This document shows, piece by piece, positions 8,620 through 17,244 of a stretch of DNA of 64,000 nucleotides (the first letter of the stretch is position 1; each line of letters opens with the position of its first letter). This stretch comes from Microbacterium sorbitolivorans. Lineage in GTDB: Bacteria; Actinomycetota; Actinomycetes; Actinomycetales; Microbacteriaceae. The translations under genes were made by a program, and so were the position numbers. The notes beneath the pieces were generated by a model. It saw nothing but the letters and a program-made list of their open reading frames with translations, was not told the DNA's origin and ran no database searches. Location: NCBI RefSeq assembly GCF_003327285.1, contig NZ_KZ848473.1, forward strand, positions 992,001 through 1,056,000, in the 5' to 3' direction.

Positions 8620-10020
8620 ATGACAGCGTTCGCCGATCTCTCGATCGATGAGGACATCGTCGCCCAGCTGGCGACAAAGGGCATCGAGGATGCCTTCCCG
8701 ATCCAGGAGCAGACGATTCCGATCTCGCTCCCGGGCCAGGACGTGATCGGCCAGGCCAAGACCGGTACCGGTAAGACCTTCGGCTTCGGCATCCCGGTCG
8801 TGCAGCGCCTCGGGCTGAACCCCGAGCCCGGCGTGAAGGCGCTCATCGTCGTGCCGACGCGTGAGCTCGCGACTCAGGTCTACGAAGACATGGACCTCCT
8901 GACCGGCGGCCGCTCGACGAGCGTCGTCGCGATCTACGGTGGCAAGGCCTACGAGGGCCAGATCGAGCAGCTGAAGGCCGGCGCGCAGATCGTCGTCGGC
9001 ACGCCCGGTCGCCTGATCGACCTCGCGGGCCAGGGCCTGCTCGACCTGTCGGGCGCGACCGAGGTCGTCCTCGACGAAGCCGACAAGATGCTCGACCTCG
9101 GCTTCCTCGCCGACATCGAGAAGATCTTCCAGCGCGTCGCGCCGAAGCGTCACACGCAGCTCTTCAGCGCGACGATGCCCGGCCCGATCGTGGCGCTCGC
9201 GCGCCGGTTCATGTCGAACCCGATCCACATCCGCGCGACCGACCCCGACGAGGGCCTCACGCAGGCGAACATCCGCCACATCGTCTACCGCGCCCACCAG
9301 CTCGACAAGGACGAGGTCATCGGCCGCATCCTGCAGGCGAACGGCCGCGGCAAGACCGTCATCTTCACCCGCACCAAGCGCCAGGCGCAGCGCCTCGTCG
9401 ACGAGCTCACCGACCGCGGTTTCTCGGTCGGCGGCGTGCACGGCGACATGGGCCAGGAGCAGCGCGAGCGCTCGATGGCCGCGTTCAAGGCGGGCAAGAA
9501 GGACGTCATGGTCGCGACCGACGTCGCGGCGCGAGGCATCGACGTGAACGACGTGACGCACGTCATCAACCACACGATCCCCGACGACGAGAAGACGTAC
9601 CTGCACCGCGCCGGCCGCACGGGCCGCGCCGGCCGCACCGGTATCGCGATCACGTTCGTCGACTGGGACGACCTGCACAAGTGGGCGCTCATCAACCGCG
9701 CGCTCGACTTCGGCCAGCCCGAGCCCGTCGAGACCTACTCGACGAGCCCGCACCTCTACACGGATCTCGATATCCCCGAGGGCACGAAGGGCCGCATCAC
9801 GACGGCCCCGAAGAAGGAAGACAAGCCGAAGCGCGAGCCCGGCCAGCGCACGCGCCGCCGCCGCGCCGCGGGCGAGGGCGACGCCGCCGCGACCAAGGCG
9901 CCCGCCGAGGGCCAGGGCACGCACGATGGCGCGGGCGTCGAGCACCGCGACGGCAAGCCCGCCGCGGCCCGCCGCCGTCGCCGCCGCCGCTCCTCCGGAT
10001 CCGGCACGCAGGGCGCGTAA
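8620..10020 (+). CDS. DEAD/DEAH-box ATP-dependent RNA helicase
   Basis: 466-residue RNA helicase with every canonical motif: N-terminal Q motif (PIQEQ), AKTGTGKT, PTRELATQV, GTPGRLIDL, LDEADKMLDLGF, SATMP, VIFTRTKRQA, VATDVAARGIDV and HRAGRTGRAGRTG. The last 80 residues form a basic, low-complexity tail (RRRRRR near the end) of the kind that gives unspecific RNA binding in RhlE/CshA-type enzymes. A role in ribosome assembly or mRNA turnover is inferred. The gene is monocistronic and ends at a strong hairpin. GGATCC is nearly absent from the helicase core. Confidence 0.93.
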   Translation: MTAFADLSIDEDIVAQLATKGIEDAFPIQEQTIPISLPGQDVIGQAKTGTGKTFGFGIPVVQRLGLNPEPGVKALIVVPTRELATQVYEDMDLLTGGRSTSVVAIYGGKAYEGQIEQLKAGAQIVVGTPGRLIDLAGQGLLDLSGATEVVLDEADKMLDLGFLADIEKIFQRVAPKRHTQLFSATMPGPIVALARRFMSNPIHIRATDPDEGLTQANIRHIVYRAHQLDKDEVIGRILQANGRGKTVIFTRTKRQAQRLVDELTDRGFSVGGVHGDMGQEQRERSMAAFKAGKKDVMVATDVAARGIDVNDVTHVINHTIPDDEKTYLHRAGRTGRAGRTGIAITFVDWDDLHKWALINRALDFGQPEPVETYSTSPHLYTDLDIPEGTKGRITTAPKKEDKPKREPGQRTRRRRAAGEGDAAATKAPAEGQGTHDGAGVEHRDGKPAAARRRRRRRSSGSGTQGA

Positions 10021-10030
10021 CCCACCCGAT

Positions 10031-10065
10031 CGATGTGGTCCTCCCGATACAGGAGGGCCACATCG
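10031..10065. terminator. bidirectional hairpin between convergent genes
   Basis: A 14-base stem (10031-10044 with 10052-10065, one G-T wobble, 7-base loop) lies in the 50-base gap between the helicase and PHP genes. There is no long T run, so efficiency on either strand is inferred. Confidence 0.6.
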
Positions 10066-10070
10066 CGCGT

Positions 10071-10928
10071 TTACGGCAGGACCGGATCCGTGCCCGACGC
10101 CGCGCGCACGATGCGCTCGACCATCTCGGGCGCCGTCGTGTTCTCACCCGGGCGGTTGGGCTTGCCCGCGATGCCGTGATAGTCGCTCGAGCCCGTCACG
10201 ATGAGGTCGTGCTGGTCGACGAAGCCGCGCAGGTGCGCGACGCCCGCGGCCGAGTTCTCGCGGTGCTCGAGCTCGAAGCCGCCGAGCCCGTCGCCGATGA
10301 GGGCGCGGATCACGTCGTCCGGCAGCATGCCACGGCCCGCGGGGTGCGCGATGATCGAGACTCCCCCTGCCGCGCCGATCGCGCGCACGACCTCGCCCGG
10401 ATCCGGGGCGTCGTGCCCGACGTAGTACGGCCCCGCGGGGTGCAGGATCGCCGCGAAGGCCTCCTCGCGGCTCGCGACGACGCCGGCCGCGATGAGGGCG
10501 TCGGCGATGTGCGGTCGCCCGACCGTTGCGTCGCCCGTGCGCTGCGCGAGCACGTCGTCCCAGCTCACGGGATAGTCGCGCGCGATGTTGCGCGCGATGC
10601 GCTCGGCGCGCCCCACCCGGTCGTCGCGGACGCGGGCCATGAGGCCGGCGAGCTCGGGGGCGTTCGGATCCGGGAGATACGCGAGCACGTGCACGCTGCG
10701 GCCCCTGTGCTTCGCGCTGACCTCGATTCCGGGGATGAGCACGAGCCCCGCGGCGCGCGTCGCGCGGGCGGCCTCGTCCCACCCCGCGACGGTGTCGTGG
10801 TCGGTGAGCGCGATCGTCTTCAGCCCCGCCTCGGCCGCGCGCGCGACGACCTCCGTCGGCGGTTCGGTGCCGTCGGAAAAGGTCGAATGCAGGTGGAGAT
10901 CCGCGGGGGCGGGAAGATCGTGGCGCAC
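10071..10928 (-). CDS. PHP-domain metal-dependent phosphoesterase
   Basis: 285-residue protein of the PHP (TrpH-like) family, relatives of which act as 3',5'-nucleoside bisphosphate phosphatases or 5'-3' exonucleases. Metal-site motifs are visible: DLHLHSTFSDGT near residue 10, ALTDHDT near 42, a central GIEVSA, then SIIAHPAGRG and GSSDYHG. All ligand positions look intact, so a metal-dependent phosphatase is expected; the exact substrate cannot be assigned. Start GTG 10928 follows TATGCT by 6 bases. Its 3' end meets the helicase gene at a shared hairpin. Confidence 0.85.
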   Translation of the reverse strand: MRHDLPAPADLHLHSTFSDGTEPPTEVVARAAEAGLKTIALTDHDTVAGWDEAARATRAAGLVLIPGIEVSAKHRGRSVHVLAYLPDPNAPELAGLMARVRDDRVGRAERIARNIARDYPVSWDDVLAQRTGDATVGRPHIADALIAAGVVASREEAFAAILHPAGPYYVGHDAPDPGEVVRAIGAAGGVSIIAHPAGRGMLPDDVIRALIGDGLGGFELEHRENSAAGVAHLRGFVDQHDLIVTGSSDYHGIAGKPNRPGENTTAPEMVERIVRAASGTDPVLP

Positions 10929-10934
10929 GAGAGG

Positions 10935-10940
10935 AGCATA
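10935..10940 (-). promoter_or_regulatory. putative leaderless -10 of PHP gene
   Basis: TATGCT 6 bases before GTG 10928. Confidence 0.45.
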
Positions 10941-11024
10941 GTGCGGCGGGCGGAGAAACCCGACACTAGGCCAATGCGCAGGTTTCGCACGCCCTTGCCT
11001 GCGGGTTTTCTCAGCGCCCGTGCG

Positions 11025-11030
11025 TAGGCT
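11025..11030 (+). promoter_or_regulatory. putative leaderless -10 of EEP gene
   Basis: TAGGCT 7 bases before GTG 11038; it supports that start over GTG 11020. Confidence 0.4.
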
Positions 11031-11037
11031 CGCCAAC

Positions 11038-12051
11038 GTGATGCGTTCGCTCGGTGTCCTCGTAACGGTCATCTTTGCGTGCGTCGCGGCCGTTCTGACC
11101 TGGCCGCAGTTCTTCCGCCTCGAGCAGACCATCGGCATCGCCCACATCGTCGCCCTTCGCGGCGCGACCGTCGCCGGTTTCGCGGTCCTCGCGGTCGTGT
11201 TCCTGCTTCTCGCGGCGTCGCGACGGATCCGCGGTTTCGCTGTCTCGATGGCCCTCGTGTGCGTCATCGCCGCCATCTGCGGCGGCGTCACGCTCGGCCT
11301 GCGCGGCTACGGATCCGACACGCTGCCGGCCAAGCAGGATGACAGCGTGCGCGTGATGACGTGGAACACCGCGGGCGAGGCGACCACCGCCGAGGAGATC
11401 GCCCAGACGGCCGTCGCCATGGACGCCGACATCATCGCGCTCCCCGAGACGACCGAGGCCACCGGCGAGGAGGTCGCCCTGCTGATGCGCGACCTCGACC
11501 ACCCCATGTGGGTGCACACCGAGGCGTACAACGAAGACATCGAGCGCGGCCCCGACGCCTGGCAGACGACCCTCCTCATCTCGCCCGACCTCGGCGACTA
11601 CTCCGTGATCGAGGCCTCGTCGGACGGCACGACAGTGCTGCCGTCGGCCATCGCGATGCCGGTCAACGGCGACGGCCCGATCGTCGTCGCGGCGCACGCC
11701 GTCGCCCCGCAGCCCTCCTACCTCGAGCAGTGGCGCCACGACCTCGCCTGGCTCGCCGACCAGTGCGTCGACGGCAACGTCATCATGGCGGGCGACTTCA
11801 ACGCCACGCTCGACCACATGAGCCGCCTCGGCCAGGGCGGCGCCGACATGGGCTACTGCTACGACGCGGCATCGCAGACGGGCAACGGCGCGGCCGGAAC
11901 GTGGCCCTCGTCGATCCCCGAGCTGCTCGGCGCGCCCATCGACCACGTCATGGCAACGAGCAATTGGACCATCAGCGGGTCCGCCGTGATCGACAAGGCC
12001 GAGGGCAGCGACCACCGCGCGCTCGTCGTCCAGCTCGACCCCGCCGACTGA
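11038..12051 (+). CDS. membrane-anchored endonuclease/exonuclease/phosphatase-family protein
   Basis: 337-residue protein with three predicted N-terminal membrane segments (about residues 5-22, 37-57 and 63-83) followed by an extracytoplasmic EEP hydrolase domain. Catalytic motifs of the DNase I/sphingomyelinase superfamily are present: VMTWNTAG, LPETTEA (metal-binding Glu), AGDFNATLDH, GAPIDHVM and SDHRALV (catalytic His). The target may be a nucleic acid or phosphodiester lipid outside the membrane; the sequence does not decide. GTG 11038, adjacent ATG 11041 and GTG 11020 are all possible starts. The pepP gene follows after 26 bases but has its own -10. Confidence 0.8.
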   Translation: MMRSLGVLVTVIFACVAAVLTWPQFFRLEQTIGIAHIVALRGATVAGFAVLAVVFLLLAASRRIRGFAVSMALVCVIAAICGGVTLGLRGYGSDTLPAKQDDSVRVMTWNTAGEATTAEEIAQTAVAMDADIIALPETTEATGEEVALLMRDLDHPMWVHTEAYNEDIERGPDAWQTTLLISPDLGDYSVIEASSDGTTVLPSAIAMPVNGDGPIVVAAHAVAPQPSYLEQWRHDLAWLADQCVDGNVIMAGDFNATLDHMSRLGQGGADMGYCYDAASQTGNGAAGTWPSSIPELLGAPIDHVMATSNWTISGSAVIDKAEGSDHRALVVQLDPAD

Positions 12052-12065
12052 TCAGCGGCAGTGAC

Positions 12066-12071
12066 TACCCT
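12066..12071 (+). promoter_or_regulatory. putative leaderless -10 of pepP
   Basis: TACCCT 6 bases before ATG 12078; no ribosome binding site is seen in the intervening bases. Confidence 0.5.
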
Positions 12072-12077
12072 GGTGTC

Positions 12078-13469
12078 ATGAGCGACACCAGCGAAAACAC
12101 GACGACAGACAGCAACACAAACCGCCGTCAGCCGTTCCCCCAGGGCTTCCTCGACACCATCGGAACCGGCTGGGCAGAGCGTGCGGACGAGATCCCCGCG
12201 CCGCGCGAGGCCGCGGCGTACGCCGCGAGGCGCCGCGACGCGCTCAGCGCGCAGTTCGAGGGGCGCCGCCTCGTGATCCCCGCCGGCGACTTCAAGCAGC
12301 GCTCGAACGACACCGACTTCCCGTTCCGCGCGCACTCGGCGTTCGCGCACCTGACCGGCTGGGGCGCCGACGCCGTCGCCGACTCGGTGCTCGTCTTCGA
12401 CCCCGCGGGCGAGGCGCACGACGTGACGCTGTTCCTCCGCGACCGCGCCACGCGCGACACCCCGGAGTTCTACCGCGACGCGACGATCGGCGAGTTCTGG
12501 GTCGGCCCGCGCCCCTCGCTCGAGGCCGTCGCCGCCGACCTCGGCATCGAGACCGACCACCTCGAGAACTTCGAGCCGGGCGACGATGACCTCGTCGTCG
12601 ACGAGCATGAGGGCCTCACGAGCGCCGTCAGCGAGCTGCGCCTCGTGAAGGACGAGTACGAGATCGCCCAGATGCAGCTCGCCGTCGACGTGACGGCGAA
12701 GGGCTTCGACGACATCGTCCGCGAGCTCCCCCGCATCGTCGAGCACCCCCGCGGCGAGCGCGTCGTCGAGGGCGTCTTCCACCTGCGCGCCCGCACCGAC
12801 GGCAACTGGGAGGGCTACGACACGATCGCAGCCTCCGGTCCGCACGCGTGCTACCTGCACTGGACCCGCAACGACGGCGCCGTGAAGCCCGGCGACCTCA
12901 TGCTGGTCGACGCCGGCGTCGAGCTCGACAGCCTTTACACCGCTGACATCACCCGCACGATCCCGGTGAGCGGCACGTTCACGCCGATCCAGCGCACGAT
13001 CTATGAGGCCGTCCGCGAGGCCGCCGACGCCGCCTTCGCGGCCGCGAAGCCCGGCATGGCGTTCCGCGAGCTGCACAACACGGCGATGCAGGTCATCGCC
13101 GCGCGCACCGCCGAGTGGGGCCTGCTCTCCGTCACGGCGGAGGAGGCGCTCGACGCCGACAAGGGCGGCCAGCAGCGCCGCTACATGGTGCACGGCACGA
13201 GCCACCACCTCGGCATGGACGTGCACGACTGCGCACAGGCGCGCCGCGAGATGTACTACGACGGCACCGTCGAGCCGGGCATGATCTTCACGATCGAGCC
13301 CGGCCTCTACTTCCAGATCGACGACGAGACGGTGCCGGCCGAGTACCGCGGCATCGCCGTGCGCATCGAGGACGACATCCTCATGACCGAGGACGGCCCC
13401 GTGAGCCTCTCGGCCGCGATCCCCCGCACCGCGGACGAGATCGAGGCCTGGGTTCAGTCGCGCGACTGA
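12078..13469 (+). CDS. pepP: Xaa-Pro aminopeptidase (M24B)
   Basis: 463-residue cytosolic metallopeptidase that removes N-terminal residues preceding proline. An AMP_N domain (about 40-180) precedes the pita-bread M24 domain. Metal ligands are visible in MLVDAGVE and YTADITRT (two Asp), GTSHHLGMDVHD (His), FTIEPGLYF (Glu) and VRIEDDI (Glu). Length and order match actinobacterial PepP. Its last codons lie in a perfect palindrome shared with the convergent stress-protein gene, so the two genes overlap by 16 bases and both proteins end in VQSRD. Confidence 0.92.
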   Translation: MSDTSENTTTDSNTNRRQPFPQGFLDTIGTGWAERADEIPAPREAAAYAARRRDALSAQFEGRRLVIPAGDFKQRSNDTDFPFRAHSAFAHLTGWGADAVADSVLVFDPAGEAHDVTLFLRDRATRDTPEFYRDATIGEFWVGPRPSLEAVAADLGIETDHLENFEPGDDDLVVDEHEGLTSAVSELRLVKDEYEIAQMQLAVDVTAKGFDDIVRELPRIVEHPRGERVVEGVFHLRARTDGNWEGYDTIAASGPHACYLHWTRNDGAVKPGDLMLVDAGVELDSLYTADITRTIPVSGTFTPIQRTIYEAVREAADAAFAAAKPGMAFRELHNTAMQVIAARTAEWGLLSVTAEEALDADKGGQQRRYMVHGTSHHLGMDVHDCAQARREMYYDGTVEPGMIFTIEPGLYFQIDDETVPAEYRGIAVRIEDDILMTEDGPVSLSAAIPRTADEIEAWVQSRD

Positions 13470-13472
13470 ACC
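13451..13472. repeat. perfect palindrome holding both convergent stop codons
   Basis: A 22-base perfect palindrome centred on TCGCGCGA. Read on either strand it encodes V-Q-S-R-D-stop, so pepP and the opposing gene have identical C-terminal pentapeptides. The RNA hairpin could terminate transcription in both directions. Confidence 0.85.
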
Positions 13473-14110
13473 GGGGTATCGGATCCGGTGACGGGCCCGG
13501 TGGATCGCTGATCCGCCGGGCCCTCGCCCGTTTCCGGGGCGCCCGCTTCGGGGGCCACGGGCGCGGTGGGGCGCGGCTGGTCGGTGATGCGGATGCCGTA
13601 CTGCGGCGGATCCATCGACGGCGGGCGCGACACCGTGGTGCGCGGCTTCGTCGTGCCGAGGATCTCGCGCGACTTGGCGGTGTAGAGGCCCGTCACGGCG
13701 ACCTCGTAGCGCTCGGCCGTGACGGCCATGACGCTCGCGTAGTCGCGGCGACGGCGGATGAGCGAGTAGTTCAGCAGGCGCAGGGCCATGCCGAAGGCGA
13801 GGCCGATGAGGACCATGCCGCCGATCATCGCGACGCTCGCGTCGGGCACCCAGATCACGGCGAACGCCGAGACGAGCATGCCGAGCAGGATGCCGTTCAT
13901 CGCGCCCTGCCACGCCGCGCGGCCCCAGCCGAGCTTGCCGGTGATCTTCTCGACGGAGCGCAGGCCCTTGCCGACGATCGAGATGTCGCGAGCGGGAACG
14001 TCCTTCTCGATGAGCTTCGACACCGCCCGCTGCGCGCCCTCGTATTTCGAGTAGGTCGCGACGGTCTCGCCCACGTCGGGGGTCGGTAGCGCCATGTTCA
14101 TCATGCTCAT
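13454..14110 (-). CDS. YflT-like general stress membrane protein
   Basis: 218-residue protein. The N-terminal third matches the heat-induced stress protein YflT domain (YSKYEGAQRAVSKLIEKDVPARDISIV split over residues 18-45), followed by two membrane helices (GILLGMLVSAFAVIWV and SVAMIGGMVLIGLAFGMALR) and a proline-rich cytoplasmic tail. Related proteins neighbour mgtE-like genes in actinobacteria, as here (divergent). The function is unknown; a stress or envelope role is inferred from the family name. ATG 14110 or the next ATG 14104 is possible; GGAG lies 9 bases before the latter. Confidence 0.75.
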   Translation of the reverse strand: MSMMNMALPTPDVGETVATYSKYEGAQRAVSKLIEKDVPARDISIVGKGLRSVEKITGKLGWGRAAWQGAMNGILLGMLVSAFAVIWVPDASVAMIGGMVLIGLAFGMALRLLNYSLIRRRRDYASVMAVTAERYEVAVTGLYTAKSREILGTTKPRTTVSRPPSMDPPQYGIRITDQPRPTAPVAPEAGAPETGEGPADQRSTGPVTGSDTPVQSRD

Positions 14111-14191
14111 ACACTCCATTGTCCCACGGGGCATCGCCGCAAGACCGGCTGAGACTATGCGCCCGCTGTGAGCATGCATGCGTTCGGCGAC

Positions 14192-14197
14192 TACTCT
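14192..14197 (+). promoter_or_regulatory. putative leaderless -10 of MgtE-like gene
   Basis: TACTCT 6 bases before GTG 14204; this favours GTG 14204 over the in-frame ATG 14168. Confidence 0.5.
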
Positions 14198-14203
14198 GGT
14201 CAC

Positions 14204-15490
14204 GTGAGCATGCAGAGGGTTTTCGTTGGTCGGTTGGCCGGCTGCCCCGTCTTCGATCCGGCGGGTGATCGACTGGGCAAGGTGCGCGACGTGGTTGTTG
14301 TGTATCGAAGCCAATCGGCGCCCCGCGTGATCGGGCTCGTGCTCGAGATCCCGGGGCGACGCCAGGTGTTCGTCTCGATCGGCCGCGTGACGTCGATCGC
14401 GCAGGGCCAGGTCATCACGACCGGCCTCATCAACGTGCGCCGGTTCGAGCCGCGCGCCGACGAGCGCCGCATCATGGCCGAGATCGTCGGCCGCCGCGTC
14501 GAGCTCGCCGACGGATCCGGATCCGCCGTGATCGAGGATGCCGCGATCGAGCCGAACCGCATCGGCGAGTGGTCGATCAGCCAGGTGTACCTGCGCAAGC
14601 CCCGCACGAGCGCGTCGCCGTTCTCGAAGGGCCCGACGGTGTTCGCGACGTGGGACGAGATGCGCGAGCGCCAGGCCCCCGGCCAGCCGCAATCGGCCGA
14701 GCAGCTCGCGCAGAGCTACGCCGAGCTGCTGCCCGCCGACCTCGCCGGCGCCCTACTCGACCTGCCGGAGTCGCGCATGATCGAGGTCGTCTCCGAGCTG
14801 AGCGATAAGCGCCTCGCCGACGCCCTCGAGGAGATGCCGGAGGACGACCAGGTCGCGATCCTCGACGCGATCGGCAACGAGCGCGCGGCCGACGTGCTCG
14901 ACGAGATGGATCCCGACGACGCCGCCGACGTGCTCGGCGAACTGAGCGACGAGCGCAGCGAGCAGCTCCTCCAGATGATGGAGCCGGACGAGGCCGACGA
15001 CGTGCGCCTCATCCTCCGATACGGCCCCAACACCGCCGGCGGTCTCATGACGACCGAGCCGCTCATCATGCCGGCCGACGCGACCATCGCCGAGGCCCTC
15101 GCGCGCATCCGCCGCCACGAGCTGCACCCCGCCCTCGCGGCGAGCGTCTACGTCACGCTCCCCCCGTACGAGACGCCGACGGGCCGCTACCTCGGCGCCG
15201 TGCACTTCCAGCGCATGCTGCGCTACCCGCCGCACGAGCGCATCGGCGCGATCCTCGACGAGTCGATCGAGCCCGTTCAGGCCGAGTCGACGGGCGCCGA
15301 GGTCGCGAGGCGCCTCGCGACCTACGACCTCGTCTCGATGCCGGTCGTCGACCGCGCGCACCGGCTCCTCGGATCCGTCACTGTCGACGACGTGCTCGAC
15401 TCGCTGCTGCCCGACGATTGGCGCTCGCACGACGAAGACGAACCGATCCCCGCCATGGAGACCGGATCCATTAAGACGGTGAAGCCCTGA
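14204..15490 (+). CDS. soluble MgtE-like protein (PRC barrel, MgtE_N, CBS pair)
   Basis: 428-residue protein that carries the cytoplasmic sensor half of a magnesium channel without the channel. Residues 1-150 hold two PRC-barrel-like units, about 170-270 the acidic MgtE N superhelical domain (repeats such as DEMDPDDAADVLGEL), and about 275-420 two CBS domains. No transmembrane segment is present, while true MgtE ends in five. It is co-transcribed with DUF1003 (TGATG overlap at 15490), a common actinobacterial pair, suggesting a magnesium- or nucleotide-responsive regulatory role. This is inference; no transport activity is expected. Confidence 0.85.
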   Translation: MSMQRVFVGRLAGCPVFDPAGDRLGKVRDVVVVYRSQSAPRVIGLVLEIPGRRQVFVSIGRVTSIAQGQVITTGLINVRRFEPRADERRIMAEIVGRRVELADGSGSAVIEDAAIEPNRIGEWSISQVYLRKPRTSASPFSKGPTVFATWDEMRERQAPGQPQSAEQLAQSYAELLPADLAGALLDLPESRMIEVVSELSDKRLADALEEMPEDDQVAILDAIGNERAADVLDEMDPDDAADVLGELSDERSEQLLQMMEPDEADDVRLILRYGPNTAGGLMTTEPLIMPADATIAEALARIRRHELHPALAASVYVTLPPYETPTGRYLGAVHFQRMLRYPPHERIGAILDESIEPVQAESTGAEVARRLATYDLVSMPVVDRAHRLLGSVTVDDVLDSLLPDDWRSHDEDEPIPAMETGSIKTVKP

Positions 15491-16071
15491 TGGTGCGCGG
15501 AGAGAACGGGCGCTTCGTGCGCGGCCGCCGCCCCCGCATCGACGACGCGGTGCACACGAGCGACCGCTTCGGCCGCGCGACCGAGTGGGTCGCGCGCGCC
15601 ATGGGCACGCCATCGTTCCTGCTCATCCTCACGGTCTTCTGTATCCTCTGGATGGCCTGGAACACGATCGCCCCCGACGAGTGGCGCTTCGACTCGGCCG
15701 CCATCGGCTTCACGGCCCTCACGCTGATCCTGTCGCTGCAGGCGTCATACGCGGCCCCGCTCCTCCTGCTCGCGCAGAACCGCCAGGACGACCGCGACCG
15801 CGTGGCGCTCGAGAACGACCGCCAGCGCGCCGAGCGCAACCTCGCCGACACCGAGTACCTGGCGCGCGAGATCGTGTCGCTGCGCCTCACGCTCGGCGAC
15901 CTGCAGAAGGACCAGATCACGCGCGAGACCCTGCGCGATGCGCTCCGCGACATCGCGCACGACACGGCGCACGACACCCTGCGCGACGAGATCCGCGAGG
16001 AGATCCGCGCCGAACTGCGCGCGGAGATCCGCGAGGAGATGCGCCGCGAGCTGCGCGACGAGTCGGCCTGA
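15490..16071 (+). CDS. DUF1003 membrane protein
   Basis: 193-residue protein with two membrane helices (about residues 42-62 and 76-98, the second containing LILSLQASYAAPLLLLAQN, the DUF1003 hallmark) and a long, strongly charged C-terminal coiled coil rich in R-D-E-I-R-E repeats. The start codon overlaps the upstream stop (TGATG), so it should be translated with the MgtE-like protein and probably forms a complex with it. The biochemical function of DUF1003 is not established. Confidence 0.85.
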   Translation: MVRGENGRFVRGRRPRIDDAVHTSDRFGRATEWVARAMGTPSFLLILTVFCILWMAWNTIAPDEWRFDSAAIGFTALTLILSLQASYAAPLLLLAQNRQDDRDRVALENDRQRAERNLADTEYLAREIVSLRLTLGDLQKDQITRETLRDALRDIAHDTAHDTLRDEIREEIRAELRAEIREEMRRELRDESA

Positions 16072-16104
16072 CCGGCCCCGCGCGCCAGAAAACGAGGAAT
16101 ACCG

Positions 16105-17238
16105 ATGAGCGATGCGATCATTCAGCGCGTCACCGACGCGGTCGGCCGCGTCACCGACCCCGAGCTGCGTCGGCCCCTGTCCGAGCTCGACATGGTGCGC
16201 GGCGTCGACGCGACGGACGACGCCGTCACCGTGAACATCGCGCTCACGATCGTCGGCTGCCCCGCCGCCAACCGCATCGAGGCCGACGTGCGCGCCGCCG
16301 CCGAGGGCGCCGCCGAGGGCCGCCCGGTCGCGATCGAGGTGGGCGTCATGACGCCCGCCGAGCGCCAGACCCTCACCGAGAAGCTGCGCGGCCCCGCCAA
16401 GCGCAACCCGTTCGGGGCAGACTCGCTGACCCGCGTCATCGCCGTCACGAGCGGCAAGGGCGGCGTGGGCAAGTCGACCCTCACGGCCAATCTCGCGGTC
16501 GCGCTCGCGCAGCGGGGCCTCAAGGTGGGCCTCGTCGATGCCGATGTGCACGGCTTCTCGATCCCGCAGCTCCTGGGGCTCGTCGAGAACGGCGAGGCGG
16601 TGCAGCCGACCCAGGTCGGCGACATGATCCTGCCGCCCATCGCGCACGACGTGAAGACGATCTCGATCGGCATGTTCCTGAAGCAGTCCGACGGATCCAA
16701 CCCGGGCGCCGTCATGTGGCGCGGCCCCATGCTGCACCGCACCCTGCAGCAGTTCCTCACCGACGTGTTCTTTGGCGACCTCGACGTGCTGCTGCTCGAC
16801 ATGCCGCCCGGCACGGGCGACATCGCGATCTCCGCGGGGCACCTCTTGCCGAGCGCCGAGGTCGTCGTCGTCACGACGCCTCAGCCGGCCGCGAGCGACG
16901 TCGCCATCCGCTCCGGGCTCGTCGCGCGTCAGGTCGGTCAGAAGGTCATCGGCGTCATCGAAAACATGTCGGCCATGGTGATGCCCGACGGATCCACGAT
17001 GGACCTGTTCGGAACCGGCGGCGGCGAGGAGGTCTCGCGCGCGCTCGGCGACGGCGCTCCCCTGCTCGGATCCATCCCCCTGAGCCCCGCGCTCCGCGCC
17101 GACGGCGACGAGGGCACGCCCGTCGTCATCGCGCACCCCGAGGATCCGTCGGCGAAGGCCATTGCGGCCGTGGCCGAGCGCATCGCCTCGACGGGGCGCG
17201 GCCTCGCGGCTCGCTCGCTGCCGTTTACGACCCGCTAA
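16105..17238 (+). CDS. mrp: Mrp/ApbC-type P-loop ATPase (Fe-S carrier family)
   Basis: 377-residue protein: an N-terminal MIP18/DUF59 domain (about 1-90) and a ParA/MinD-like ATPase with the deviant Walker A SGKGGVGKST at 116-125, DADVHGFS and DMPPGTGD. Family members carry or load Fe-S clusters. The CxxC that binds the bridging cluster in many Mrp proteins is absent; the equivalent region reads ENMSAMVMPDGSTM, as I recall for other actinobacterial Mrp. It lies 33 bases after DUF1003 on the same strand and converges on tatB. Confidence 0.88.
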   Translation: MSDAIIQRVTDAVGRVTDPELRRPLSELDMVRGVDATDDAVTVNIALTIVGCPAANRIEADVRAAAEGAAEGRPVAIEVGVMTPAERQTLTEKLRGPAKRNPFGADSLTRVIAVTSGKGGVGKSTLTANLAVALAQRGLKVGLVDADVHGFSIPQLLGLVENGEAVQPTQVGDMILPPIAHDVKTISIGMFLKQSDGSNPGAVMWRGPMLHRTLQQFLTDVFFGDLDVLLLDMPPGTGDIAISAGHLLPSAEVVVVTTPQPAASDVAIRSGLVARQVGQKVIGVIENMSAMVMPDGSTMDLFGTGGGEEVSRALGDGAPLLGSIPLSPALRADGDEGTPVVIAHPEDPSAKAIAAVAERIASTGRGLAARSLPFTTR

Positions 17239-17244
17239 GCAGCC

